Positions 12,261 through 24,024 of a stretch of DNA of 64,000 bases are shown one piece after another (the stretch's first letter is position 1; each line of letters begins with the position of its first letter). The DNA is from Nautilus pompilius (Eukaryota; Mollusca; Cephalopoda; Nautilida; Nautilidae). The notes below the pieces were generated by a model. That model ran no database searches, had not been told where the DNA came from, and saw only the letters and a program-made list of their open reading frames with translations. The DNA lies in the NCBI GenBank assembly GCA_018389105.1, contig JACATO010002189.1:250501-314500 (forward strand), read 5' to 3'. Made by a program: the position numbers and the translations under genes.

Positions 12261-12990
12261 CCTTCACTGTTCAGTTAGATAATACCAGCTTAACAGCTGT
12301 TACCTCATCACGGCAGTTAATCCCCCCCCCTAGAGAGCTTCTACTTTAACAGAACAGATAGTTCCTTCCTATCACAGTGCCATTCATTTCTTCGTATAAC
12401 AGAACCGTGACCCTAGCAGTTCAGTTCATTACTTCCTATCGCTGAGCTGTTATCCTAAAAGAGCAGCGCAGTCAGTTACTCCCTACTACAGAGATGTCAG
12501 TAGTTCTGTTCAATCTCTCCTATAATATTGTTGCTGTAGTAGTTTCACACTTGATGTCAAAGAAATATTACCTTAAAAATTGTGTTTCTTCCTATTATGA
12601 GAGTATTAGGCTGCTGTTTCACTATATCTATTCCTATAACTAGTGTATTAATGTTGCTTGCTTCCTGTCAAAACTTTTAGCTTAGAAGTTGTCTTAATTT
12701 CCTCACACCAGAGCCATGAACATAGCAATTGAGTTTATTTCTTAAACACAAATCTGTTACCATAGCGGTTTAATTCATTTCTTCCTATCAGAGTTGACCC
12801 AAGATCAGCATCACAGTTAACTTCATCCAACCAAAGCCTTTACCCTTTCACTTTAGATCATTCCCTACTATCACAGAGATTTTACCTACGAAGTTAAGCT
12901 AATTTCTTCCTGTCAGAGCTGCTACCCTAGCGGAGCTGTTCAATTCATTACTTCTGCTAACTTCACTGTTCAGTTGGATAATAGCGATCT
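12261..12990. repeat. Old degenerate tandem repeat, unit about 45 bp
   Basis: The stretch is made of diverged copies of a unit resembling TTCATTTCTTCCTATCACAG followed by AGCTGTTACCCTAGCAGTTCAG. By eye there are roughly 15 units with many substitutions and small indels. The first and last units both contain cttcactgttcagttRgataat (12262 and 12961), which marks the array edges. It lies between LINE copy A and the candidate exon at 13276. No open reading frame runs through it. Confidence 0.7.
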
Positions 12991-13275
12991 TTTTTTTTTT
13001 GGTGTTGTGCGGTGTTTGGGGGTGTGTTTAGCTACATCACGCCCCCCACATCGCTTCACCCGAGACCAGACCTGCTCTCTTTCAGTGGGGTCAAGGTGCC
13101 GATCCAGCGAGCGAGCAGGGCGATCAACCGCGAAGCAGTTGCTTTAGTTGACTCAGTTCTCGACTGGTTTGCACTGTGCGGTTACTTCCCTCGCATCGGG
13201 CGCCATATGTATTCACAGAACTGCGATTATCTTCGATGAAATGCTATTTTGCGTAATTTTCCTCTTCCTTTACAG

Positions 13276-13505
13276 ACTTTAAAGAACCAGGCAAGAGACA
13301 GCAGCAACAAACATATCTCCGAAAATGCACTACCATTCCAAGATAAAAGTTCTAATTTTGGCGTTGGCTGGGATCACGTTTGCGATTTTCTTGCTGAATG
13401 TTTCGGTCAGGCAGGGAGACTGTGAATCCTACATTAAGAGACAATCTGACCGGTCGGGATCGGGTCGTGTGCCACTGAAGCCTTCAGACCTCGACTTCTC
13501 GCCAA
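13276..13505 (+). other. Candidate exon with 3' acceptor and 5' donor signals
   Basis: A polypyrimidine tract (ttttcctcttcctttacag) ends in AG at 13274-13275. A consensus donor GTAAGT sits at 13506-13511. Between them is a 230-base exon with 49 bases of 5' untranslated sequence before the first ATG at 13325. The signals and the short untranslated lead suggest the second exon of a gene whose first exon is non-coding. Neither the upstream exon nor the downstream exons could be identified in this window. Confidence 0.55.
13325..13505 (+). CDS. First coding exon of a type II (signal-anchor) membrane protein, partial
   Basis: The exon encodes 60 residues plus one base of the next codon before the donor splice site. 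The ATG has an A at -3. Residues 1-8 are short and basic (MHYHSKIK). Residues 9-26 form one hydrophobic helix (VLILALAGITFAIFLLNV). After it comes a polar stem-like stretch rich in Ser, Arg and Asp. A short cytoplasmic tail, one signal anchor and a lumenal stem are the plan of Golgi type II glycosyltransferases and sulfotransferases. The ending SDLDFSP faintly recalls the stem of heparan sulfate 6-O-sulfotransferases, but the identity is too weak to name the gene. Without splicing the frame would stop six bases after the donor. It could also be a secreted or single-pass protein of another kind, and a spurious ORF is not excluded. Confidence 0.5.
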
Positions 13506-14243
13506 GTAAGTAGTGGGTGGGTGGCACTGTTTTGTTGAAATAAGAAACAGGCCTCTTAACGATTGCTACTAACCGCAACATCCTACTGAGGACGTATCGG
13601 TACACGACTTCAGTTTGGCGGCGTGTAAATACTAACATTTTCTCAATCCGAAAGTTTTGCTTTTTCAAATTAAAAACTCTGTTAGCTCTAAAGTCACCAT
13701 ATGTGTATATTACAGAGCCGCCAGAAGACAATGTTCACAATTCATGTGATAGTATGTTGTGGGTAGATCGCACAAAAACGGTGAGGTAGTGTTCAGCGTT
13801 CAGCAGAAATAAACGAATATAAAAACCATCCTATATATATAATAAAGTAAGTAATTTTAAATTAGTGTCATGATTCACACACACACACACAGTCAAGAAT
13901 AGGAACCTGGAGCCTGTTACTTGGCAGGAACAGGGTTAAATACCAATAGATAAGTGCTTGCCCGTGCTTAGACTGCGAATAACACAAATATGCCTATTGT
14001 CAATCACATTTTAGCTAATTTTTTAAAAAAAGAAAAGGTTTAGTTATTAATCACACAAACTGATTTGAGTAGATGCCATTAAAACATTCGTGTAGATCAT
14101 ACTGGATTATTATTTACTTATTTCCTCGAAGGAATGTAGGAATTGTCTTACCTAGCTCAACATTAACGGGGCACCTTGTTAAAACCCACTTTCTATTGCA
14201 AAGTCAAGATTACTTTATTTAGTTTGTTTTTCAGAATTTCCAC
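13506..14243. other. Probable intron sequence, no further features
   Basis: Follows the GTAAGT donor. It contains a short (AC)8 run near 13876 and otherwise A+T-rich sequence with no coding signal. Confidence 0.45.
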
Positions 14244-14334
<91 letters not shown>

Positions 14335-14340
14335 TAATAT

Positions 14341-14387
<47 letters not shown>
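14244..14387. repeat. (AAT)n microsatellite, about 144 bp
   Basis: Almost uninterrupted AAT triplets. A small break, aatataatatattaataat, near 14330-14348 is a local palindrome. Confidence 0.97.
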
Positions 14388-14388
<1 letters not shown>

Positions 14389-15689
14389 CACAAATTAAAT
14401 TAATTTCATTTAAAAATTAGTATTTCTAACTTGACTCTTAAAAAAAAACTAAGTTTTTCAATTAATTGCTTTGGATTTAAAGTTAAAAATACAACTCCAT
14501 GACAATTGATCATCCTTAGAATTCGCATAGTCTGCAGGAACTGCATCTTCTATTTTAGAACTGCTGTCTGCTTTAAAAGTGGAGAAATCGATTATATTGA
14601 TAGAAACAGGTGAACGTTAGGTTTCAATTAGTTTAATTCGATTAGTTTCAGGCTCTTACTTTCGATTGTTTCTGGTAAGCTCAAGACAATCAGACAGAAA
14701 AACTTTCGGAATATTCATGACTGTCAGATGCTTCTCTTCTTAACCTTTGGACAGAGATCCTGATTTAAATTCAGATTTAGATTTAGTTTCGTGCTCAGAT
14801 GCCCTATCTTCAACTATAAAATCTTTGTAAGTCAAGCAAGTAAATTTAAATATCATAACTGTGCCATAAGGACTTATATGATTACCATAGTTATCTCTGT
14901 CTCACTTTCATACGGTTTTACATTTACGTCTATTCTTTCTCCACTTGGGGTCACATAAATTATCGATAGTGCATCTCGTATAACATCTTTTATAATAACT
15001 ACATTAACAAGCAAATGGAAGATTATAACTACACAGGAAAACAGACATTTTCGCCGAATTTCGTTTCTCTCCGTTGCTATGGCTAATCAAAAATTGATTT
15101 GCCAAATGTGAGCCTAATTTTTCGGCGAATCTTTTGAAGAAATTGGATTGCCATAAAAAGGCAAACTCTCAAATATTGTTACAAAAATAAAAGAGATAAC
15201 ATTCTACCTACTGTTATTATAAATCAACACTTTAAAAGTTTGTTTCAAGATCCTAATTGCAGATAAATATTATCGATGAAATTTCATAGGAGCAAAAGGT
15301 TCCTAAAATGTACAGAATCCCCTTTCGCCAAAAAGAATTGAGTCTATTTTTTGAAGCTTTTGAACTTTTCAAGATATTTATAGTTAACTTAATATGAGCT
15401 CTATGCCTATACCACTAACTTTAAAGGGGTTTGGTCTATAAACAGGTCAAGAGCTGCCGAAATCTATTATAGTATGATTTACCACACCTACAGTGAGACG
15501 TCCATTCTCAAAATGTTTTTCACTTTTTAATGTGGCATCTATTTGAACTAACTGGTGTAAATGCAGCACAATATAGTTCACATATGATCCTGTCCAAAGG
15601 TGAGATGAAATTGTTGGCAAACAACAAAGAACCGATAACAAGCTGGTGGTTTTAGACGGAAACATTCATCTACTGAGACATGCGTAAAC
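14388..15689. other. Unassigned A+T-rich DNA
   Basis: No supported gene. The last 250 bases may be the upstream part of the Penelope-like relic, but no motif could be read there. Confidence 0.5.
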
Positions 15690-16330
15690 CACCGAGGTGA
15701 CTGCGATACTTATCAGCTATTAGACGGCGATCCCACTAATACTGGAAGAAAGAATTTTGTTGCTGATTTTAAATAGCAGTCCTTTGACCTGTAGAACATT
15801 ACGTTGGCTAGTTATGACATTAAAATTCTGTTCACAAGCATTCCTTAGAAAGAGACCATGGAAAGGCTTTAGCGCATTCTTATTAAAGACTGTTCTTTGA
15901 AAGAGGGAGAAAAGCTTTAAACTTTAAACAAGATCGATATTCTCAGGATTGTACATTTTGCATTGTAGATTCCAATCACTTTGCTTTTCAAACAAAAATT
16001 CTTGACAGAAGAAAGGGGCCCAACGGAAAAGCCTTTGTCACCACTTCTAGCTGAAGTTTGTATGCAATATCTGGAAATCAAGGATTTGGAAATGCGTCGA
16101 GGAAACACGACTTTTGTCTTTTAGACGACACGTAGATGACATTTTTCGCTATCGGGAAGACCGGAAGGTAAACAACTACTTCGAATTATTTCAAACCAGA
16201 ATTTTTTCCACCAGCTACAATTCGCCAAGGAAGCCGAGGAGAACCTATCCGCACCTTTCCTAGATGTCGCCAAAGAATTCATTGAACCACCAAAGAGAAG
16301 TGAAGATTAAGAAGACAGGAGAAAGACCGC
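15690..16330 (+). mobile_element. Penelope-like element reverse transcriptase relic
   Basis: Several reverse transcriptase blocks typical of Penelope-like elements can be read in order across frameshifts. ASYDIKILFTSIP (about 15809-15848) matches the S-F-D-V-x-S-L-F-T-x-x-P block. NHFAFQTKIL lies near 15976-16005. PLSPLLAEVCMQYLE lies near 16038-16078 and corresponds to G-S-P-L-S-P. RHVDDIF at 16126-16146 is the catalytic box, with His in place of the usual Tyr. The block APFLDV lies near 16252-16270. Stops and frameshifts separate them. The GIY-YIG endonuclease expected downstream was not recognised, so the element is truncated or too decayed to read. Confidence 0.75.
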
Positions 16331-16899
16331 GCTATAGATCCGGACATAGTTATTGGGGAATGTCAGAAAACTTGGCCCGTGTGAAATACCCTTTATCGTA
16401 GTAGAGAATCATGGAAAAGAAGCCGTCTACTTATAGTATTCGCAGACACACACAAACGCACAGTAAATCTCAACTCAATCACCGATTACACTAAGAGACC
16501 TCTCGCTGTTGGCTTCAAACGATTTCCCAGTTCTGCTGCTGGAGTTGGGATGGGGCTGATGTTCTCACATCTTACAGCCGCCAGTTTTCGCCAGCCAGAG
16601 AAGCGAGAACATGCTGATTAAGAAGCAGATCCCGAGAAGAGTGTCTGCGTTAGGGTTAGTGGGGATGGAAAGCACGGGTGGTCGCCGTCGTGTACCGAGA
16701 CCAGCCCAGATATAGCTGCCGTTTTACCTGACCTGCCCAGCACAGGGTGCGAAGACTGGAGAATCAGTCCCGCTCAACTCTGCAACTGCAGATCAGGAGA
16801 TTGGGATTAGGATGCAGCACGGGTCCCAAAAGGTGCATCCTGTTTGTCGGCATCTAGGAGCGGGGCTTGCGTCCGAAGACTCCAAACTTTTCGGATAAT
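16331..16899. other. Unassigned, more G+C-rich DNA between two retroelement relics
   Basis: No motif could be read. It may include the 5' part of LINE copy B or the lost 3' part of the Penelope-like element. Confidence 0.4.
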
Positions 16900-18110
16900 T
16901 AGGGGCCAGTTAATCTTTTAAGCTGCGATCATAAGATTATAGCTAAGATGTTAGCAAAGCGACTAGAAAATCTTTAGTGAAAATCAAAACCTGCTCAGTT
17001 CAGGGTCGATCCATCAGGGACTGCCTCCAGCTGACCAGGGGAATTGTGTATAACGTAAGCTTCGCAGCAGTTATGCCAGCTGTCGGCCAGATGAAAGCGT
17101 TCGATAGGGTTAGGTGTGGAGCTTTGCTGTACGTAATCACTGCATAGACTGTACCGTCCGGGCTGAAGAGAAAATCGCAGGCATAGGAATGGCCGATCAG
17201 ATAAAATTGAGGATTATCCAACGAGCAGAGAGTGGTTGAAGTTACGAGTTAAAGAGTTGGCGAGCCGATACCCTTAGCTTTGTAGACGAAGAAATGGTAA
17301 TCAACAACCCAGTCTCTGCACTCCTATGATAAAGGAGTAGAATCATAAGAATGCCAGACTGGAAGTGTACCGCCATTGAAGCTGAACCGGTTTAGAAGTA
17401 AGGAATAAGAGCAAAATAATCCTTTCGGGTAAAACGATCAAGACGCATGGAATAAACAAGCCTATGCACTCGATACCACAACGTGACTCATAGCTCCACC
17501 TGGTATCGGTCCCAGTTACTGAACGCGATTACAGAGCGGTGGGGAGGGAGATATGGGAAGGTTGTTTCAACTCAGAACCTCTTCCCAGGAACAATTCAGA
17601 AAGCCATCGTTTGGACGGGTACCCCTGACATCCACTGGAAAATTATTTACTTGGTGCTCCCAGAGAAAATAAGTACAAACAGAGACTGATAGCCCCCCTA
17701 ACCCCGATATGGCTGGAATGTGATCTTCTCACAGGAAAATACTTGACACGGGCTTTAGTTTGCCCGACGAGCAGCGATTTTCGAACAGGTGGTTAATTAA
17801 ACAGACCTAACCCTTCTAGGTAGCAACAAAACAAAACAAAAAAAAAAAATGCATGTTTAAATAAGTTTCCAAGAAAAGATAAAATCTCACTCGATTTCAG
17901 CAGGGGCTTCAAATCTCTACCAGCCGGCCGGACCGGAATATCGGGTTTTCAATTGTAAACGACGTTTGACGAGGTCACTGCGAGGTCGTCATATCCTCGT
18001 CAGCTAGTTGGGTTTTTTTTCCTTACAGCCCATTAAGCCATACGGAGAGAAAAGGTTGTTTTGAGGCAAGCATTTTGGTAAATCGCACACCTCTCCTGCC
18101 TCAGGAGAGG
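16900..18110 (+). mobile_element. Decayed Tx1/L1-type LINE, copy B (reverse transcriptase fragment)
   Basis: From about 16908 the frame reads PVNLLSCDHKIIAKMLAKRL, the R-P-I-x-L-L-N-x-D-Y-K-I block of LINE reverse transcriptases. After a stop, it continues with TCSVQGRSIRDCLQLTRGIV (about 16991-17050) and QMKAFDRV (about 17091-17114), the usual Q-E-K-A-F-D-R-V block. From about 17480 to 18110 it matches the 3' end of copy A, including a KIIYLVLPEK segment near 17638 and the shared non-coding tail up to the tacggagagaaaa motif near 18040. The YADD catalytic box could not be found. Copies A and B retain different parts of the same family. Confidence 0.78.
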
Positions 18111-19363
18111 AGTTGGATGATTGATTACCTTTTTAGCTGTTCATAAACTTTGACAGGTGTAGGACAGACCTCTCCTATAAACATCTACGACGACCGATCC
18201 GATCCAGCTACACCGTACAGCCTTATAAACCTTTCACCAAAGGTGGAAATTCGCTAGCTTCAGTAAAATGTTAATCGCACACACAAACACAAAAGAAAAA
18301 TTGTTTTATATGTATAAATAGAGACGTTCACCTGGTGATCTTAGTGTGATTCGGTACAACAAACTTCGTCTGACATGTTAACCACAAAAGGTTTTTTCTG
18401 GAAAGCTAACAGTTTTGTCGCGAGACAACAATACCAGTCTTCAAAAGTGAGTGTTTATACAACGACTCAGCCTGGATTTTCCCAAGAATCTTCCTTTGAA
18501 TGGAATTTATTTTAAATTTATTCAATTTCTCTCTCTCTCTGCCCGCTATCTAGATTGTCTGGTCGGCGCACAGTTCCCTGACGTCACGACAGGCGACCAA
18601 CAGAAACCATGTACACATCTAATCGATCGGGCCAACACGCGCGCATGCGCAGATTTGCTTCATTCCGAGCTTCCATTCTGGTAAAGCTACTTTCTCGCTA
18701 CATCCACCGAGTAATCCGACTGGAGTTGTCAACAGGGCCGGCTGAAGGTACCGGAAACTCGGGCAGTCGCCCGCGGCGCCGCGACAAGTGTTTGGCATCT
18801 TCCAAATGCAAAGGGGAAAAATGTGAGAATTCGTTGAGTGGAGTCAAATTTGCGAGAATCGGATTATTAACTCTTTCTGTTGTCGTCACAGGCCGACAAC
18901 TTCCTGTCACTCTGCCACCCTGATAGAAACACGGACAAAACACGACAGGGGCCGGAACTCGAACCGTTACCGCAGTAGGACTGACGGGATCGAGCCGCGC
19001 TCCCATTGGGGCCGGCGGCTAGGGGACTGGGACCGCGACGCCTGTGGTAGCGCGCCACAGGGACTGGACAGTGGCACACTAGCCAGCTCGGCTCTAGGCC
19101 AACTTGGGCCCCAACAAATTGGTACAGGGGCCTGTGGGCCCAATGAGAGATTTACGAAGGCGGGCCGGGCCGCTTCTCGGCTCGACGAACGTCTCTCAAT
19201 CACGAGTTCGGAAGTCCAACTCCAACTCACTCACCAGCAACAACAACAGCAACAGTAGCAGCAGCCAAGAAAACACTCAAAGCTATCAAGTTTTTTCAGT
19301 CCTAACTCTAATAGTGGGAACGATGCAGGCTCAACTTCTTCAGATACATCTATCTCTCCAGAT
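18111..19363. other. Unassigned DNA, possible left end of hAT relic
   Basis: No supported host gene. At 18735 the sequence CAGGGCCGGCTGAAGG begins a G+C-rich stretch with GGGCAGTCGCCC, which is typical of the left ends of hAT elements. It may be the start of the transposon whose coding remains begin near 19364. A matching right end was not found. A single TGACGTCA octamer is at about 18578. Confidence 0.4.
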
Positions 19364-21667
19364 TTGTCATCTAATGTTTGTGAAGTCAATCCAACTGAAG
19401 ATGCTGTACCTTCTGAAGGAAAGAACGATTGCACGCATGAATCAAAACATCACGATCACATTTCCAATGTTGTTGAAGACTTTGGCAATGATGTCATAGT
19501 AGGGAATTCTGAGAATGTTAAAAGTAAATTTGAAAACTCCCCCAAAAGAAATGTCAACTACTATGATCCAGCACTCTGGCTGGAAACTGATCACATCATT
19601 ATGAACGGGCCGCATCATATTAATAAACAGTACAGTTTTCCAAAAGATGCAAATAAACGTAGTTTCTCTGTGGAAATGATATATAGGAAAATTAACAATG
19701 GTGAAAATTTTCTTAGAAGGTGGCTTGTTTAATAAAGAGAGCACCAATAAAATGTATTGCTTTTGTTGCAAAATTTTTGGCTTCTCAAATAAGTCATTTT
19801 TATGAAAATCTGGAATTAATGACTGGAAGCATGCTCTTGAATATTTGCAATCACATGGAAATTCAGTACATAATCTGGAATGTCTTAAGAAGTGGTTTGA
19901 GACATCACTGCGATTGCAGACTAATAAAACTATTGATAAGGAGATGCAGTCACATGGAAAAAGAACGAGAGCACTGGTTTAAAGTTTTGGAACGTTTAAT
20001 AAGCATCACTCTGTATTAAGCTGAACACAATTTGGCTTTCAGGGGAACTTCAGACATATTATTTACACCGCACAATGGGAATTTTTTAGGCTTTGTTGAG
20101 CTACTTGGACAATTTGATCTGACAATGAACGAACATTTACGTCGGGTTGTGTCTAAAGAAACTCACGTTCACTATTGTGGGGAAAAATGTTCAGAATGAA
20201 ATAATTTGTTGGGAAATGCTGTTCAGGAAAATATATTAAAACGAGCTAAAGAAGCCGAATATTTCAGCCTTATCTTAGATTGTACGCCAGATATAAGTCA
20301 TGAGGAGCAGCTTTCACTTTCAATACGATTTTTAGATGTAGAAGACATTTCAATAAAAGAACATTTTGTTAGCTATAAACCAGTTATAGATACTACAGGA
20401 AAAGGATTATATGAAAGTATACTTGATTTTCTGAGAGAGAGAGAGCAAGCTGGACTTCCATAACTGCATAGGTCAGGGCTACGATAATAGCTCAAGTATG
20501 AAAAGAAAGAATAAAGGGGTTCAGGCGCGGATCACGAAGGGAAATCCACGGGCGGTTTATATGCCATGTCGATGTCACAGCCTGAACTTAGTGGTTGTTG
20601 ATAGTGCAACAAGTTGCCTGGAATCCACTTCATTTTTTGGTACTGTCCAGCGCTTATATGTTTTGTGTTCTGCCTCTCCTGGGCGATGGCGTGTACTGAA
20701 AAAACATGTTAGATGCCTCACTGCAAAACCTGTATGCGATACTAGATGGGAATGCAGATCAGAACGTGTCAAAGCCATTAGATATGAAATTATAGGAATC
20801 CGAGAAGCTCTTTACGAACTTTCAGAAATGCCTGCTTCTGATCCTGCAATGCGACATGAAGCAGAGACTCTTGTATTACAGTTTTCTAGTGATGATGAAT
20901 GTCTGGTATGATGTCTTAGAGTAAATGTTGTCAGCAAAACTATGCAGAGTGCCTCTGTGGAACTGTCTACAGCAGTTTCATTAATGAATAGTGTCACTAA
21001 TTAATTGATTATCGTGCAAGTGGATATGAACGGGCACTAGCATCAGCAAAAGAATTAGCTACAGAATTAGATGTAGAGCCCATTTTTTAAAAGTAAAAAA
21101 TAAGCCGAAAAAGAAGGCAGTTTGAATATGAGTGCATTGATGAGGATCCAAATACAGATGACCCAGAAAGAAGATTAGAAAATCATGTGTTCAATGTAAT
21201 ACTCGACACAGCTATTAATTCTTTATCAGACAGATTTGAACAGTTACAAAGTTTCAATAATACATGGGGATTTTTAAGTAACAAAAGATTTTCCAAATAA
21301 AAATAAACTGAGATTAGCATGTCAAGGTTTGGAGGATACGTTAAGGTACCAAGAAAATAATGATATTAACGGATGTGATCTCTTGACTGAACGAGATATT
21401 GTAAAAGAATTATTTCCTGGATGTGTAAAGCCTCCGATAGAAGCCGTTAGATTCATCAACAGTAATAAGTTACAGGATGTCATGCCAAACCTGTGGGTTG
21501 CATTAAGAATAATACTTACGATACCTATAACTGTGGCCACGGGAGAGAGAAGCTTTAGTAAACTAAAGCTTATAAAGACATTTTTACGGTCGTCCATGAC
21601 ACAAGACAGATTAAATTCTTTGGCAATTTTGTCAATGGAAAATGATCTTGTAAAAAAAGATAGATAA
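19364..21667 (+). mobile_element. Degenerate hAT transposase with TTF zinc finger and DUF4371-like core
   Basis: The reading frame is broken, but the domain order is clear. YYDPALWLETD (about 19558) precedes the TTF-type zinc finger, which in a shifted frame reads MYCFCCKIFG (19752 on) and DWKHALEYLQSHGNS (about 19823). A REHWFKVLERLISI block follows near 19962, NLAFRGTSD near 20031, and LDCTPDISHEEQLSLSIRFL near 20275-20334, the first catalytic region of this family. PCRCHSLNLVV lies near 20562 and CDTRWECRSERVKAIR near 20737. The C-terminal hAT dimerisation segment GERSFSKLKLIKTFLRSSM spans about 21541-21600, and the stop is at 21665-21667. The family is the one found in ZMYM1-like genes and TTF-type hAT elements. 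Frameshifts near 19727, 20020, 20460 and 20910 and several stops make it non-functional. Confidence 0.88.
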
Positions 21668-22860
21668 AGTGCTATGAACACATTTGCAGATCTAAAGTCG
21701 AGAAAAAAATGTTTTAGTTAGGATAATGTATGTTTTTCAGCATCTGTTCTTTTTGTTCATATTCTCTAATTTATTAGGAGAAAATTCGTTACATTTACAG
21801 TTTTTATGATCATGAACTTGACGGAATATAGTGTGCTTCTCAATTTGTTTGCTACGGCCTCTGTGGCTTGCACTGTTCTGCAGAGGCCATAGTACAGATA
21901 TCTGGCAGATCAACGACACCCCTTCGGACTTTCTCTCACCCACCCATTTCTCCACTCGGTGTTTGTTTGTAACAAAAAGGTGGAGATCATTGCCAGTAGT
22001 AATGTAGATACGGACGGTCGTTCTCTCTCCATCTCTCTCTCTCTCCGCTCTCTCGCTCCTCTCTCTCTCTCTGGTACTGGACGTCTCATCTCTCTCTCTC
22101 ACCTCCTATCATTTATCGATTTATAGGTGGAGAGAAAAAGAAAATCTAAAAAAAGTTTGGTTTTTTTTCGTGTAAGTTAACTGTCAGACGAAGAAAGCTA
22201 AATAATGAAGCTCATGTATTTTCTCAATTTAACAAAAATCAATCGGTCGGGCTCTCGATTGAAATTTCTACTAAAAAGAGTCAGTCGATTTGTAGTTACT
22301 TTCCAGAATATTTTAATTCTTAAAATAAGTTTTCTCCTTGGAGTCCATTAACGGTTTCCTGCTTTCATGTGAATGCTAAAGTATTTTGTTTTGCATTGAC
22401 AAAGTGATGTTATAGTCTAGTGAGGTTCGGCATATGAGTCGTCGTCTTTTATTCTTCTTCTAAGCCATCCAGTAATTTAAAGCATCTTCTAAAATTTGAT
22501 AACTGTCGATGGAACAGCTGCATTCTTGTGGCAGGTGAATCGCTTTTGGAAAATTCCGTGCGCCTGACCGGATCGACGTCGGAAGTGTCAAACTCTAAGT
22601 AGTGCGCAGGCGCGGAGGGATTCATGGAAACTCGATTGAGGTTTCCTGTTCCGCAGGACTACCAAGGCAAAGCGGTTGACAATGCGGTCAACAACAAAAG
22701 CAACAAAACAAACACAGTAGCACACCTGGAGATTTGTTTTCTATTTGTCAACAATGGGTTGCTTGCAAAATCAAGAATATCCTTTATCGAAAAAAGAAAT
22801 TTTGAATTCTTCTTTATTTCAAATGTAATGAAAAAAAAGAAGAATCAACCATCTTTGGTC
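21668..22860. other. Unassigned DNA with a CT-rich tract
   Basis: No supported gene. A pyrimidine-rich tract of imperfect CT repeats lies at 22020-22103. The right terminal repeat of the preceding hAT relic was looked for near 21700-21900 and not found. Confidence 0.5.
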
Positions 22861-23200
22861 CTAATGACAAGACATCCTGTGGTGTTCGTAACCATTCGTC
22901 CATGAGTCCCAGTTGGTCCAAAGCATCGTTTCGATGTTCGATGAGATTAAGATCAGGAGATCGAACTGGTCAAGGAAAATCCGTGAAGTTACATTATTAA
23001 TGTTATGTAGGTCAGTTTTGCATAATACGGGCCGAATGAATGGTGGCGTCATCATCCTAAAACATTCCATCCGCATGAACTTAGTCTTTACGTGATTTCA
23101 TCTGACCGTGTGGTGGCGCCACCGTAATCATGACATCACGACACCATCTCCAACAGCCTGGGATGTCGGAATGTATATGAGGTTCAGCATATCGCGAGAT
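22861..23200 (-). mobile_element. Tc1/mariner transposase remnant
   Basis: On the minus strand, ATIHSARIMQN (about 23057-23025) corresponds to the D-N-A-x-x-H-x-A-R block of the DDE domain. RSPDLNLIEH (about 22966-22937) is the third catalytic region, which ends in the catalytic acid. Stops and shifts separate these blocks. A longer minus-strand frame covers 23081-23509, but only its last third overlaps transposase-like sequence. Terminal repeats were not recognised. Confidence 0.65.
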
Positions 23201-24024
23201 CTTCGCCACACCCGCATCTTTCCATCTGCTGCGAATAGGAAGAAACGCGAGTTTCGTAGGAACCCAAAACTTTCGAAATTTGTTGATTTTTAAAAAAAAA
23301 ATTCTCACCGCGGAGAAGATTTGTGCATAGGTGAAGCCGCTACCGAATTTCATTTTATCTAGTTCTTTCAGCGCATCTTTCAGTTGAGTGAAAACGGGCG
23401 TCTTATCCAGTGTTGAATGTTTCTGTGCACATGAACCTCTGTAGCACATCTGTTGCTTGTCACAAGTTTCACATGACTGCGGGAGATTTTCCAGAGGAAG
23501 TACAACCACTACAATGGGGGAAGAGCTGGTTTACATGGACACCTAATGAGCTTCTTGTGACGCCAGTGATATCCTTCTGCTTTTCCATGGTAATTGTTGA
23601 ACAGTTGCATACGTAGGTCTTGTGGACCCCATCACAAGCCACAACTACCACATTTTGTATACGTTGCGGACTCGGCGTTTTTCTGTTTTTCTTAAATAAA
23701 CATTTCTTTAAATGTGTTTACGTCAGCTAAGAGGCCGTAACACGTGAAAAAGTAGTTCTGATTCTTCTGGTTATTTTTAATTCAACAATTTATCACCGTC
23801 ATTTGTTTATGTCAAAGCTTTAGAGCTGTTTTTCTTTTTTAATTCCGTGTTGCAAAAACAATCATCTGCGTTGAAGTGAACTTTAGTAATAAAAATTAAC
23901 ATTAGTTTTTAAACAAGTCCGCATAAGAACATAGGATTATGAATAAGTCATCTTAAGGGAAAAATACGATTTTTATGTTGGTCAATTTACAAAGAATGTA
24001 TAAACACGACAACTTTAAAAAAGG
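23201..24024. other. Unassigned DNA
   Basis: May include the decayed 5' half of the Tc1 remnant. The minus-strand open frame here has no recognised domain. From about 23940 the sequence begins to resemble diverged copies of the satellite that follows. Confidence 0.4.

Noticed and set aside
23081-23509. 142-codon minus-strand host gene
   Set aside because: Its C-terminal part overlaps Tc1-like transposase remains and the rest has no motif. It is better explained as transposon debris.
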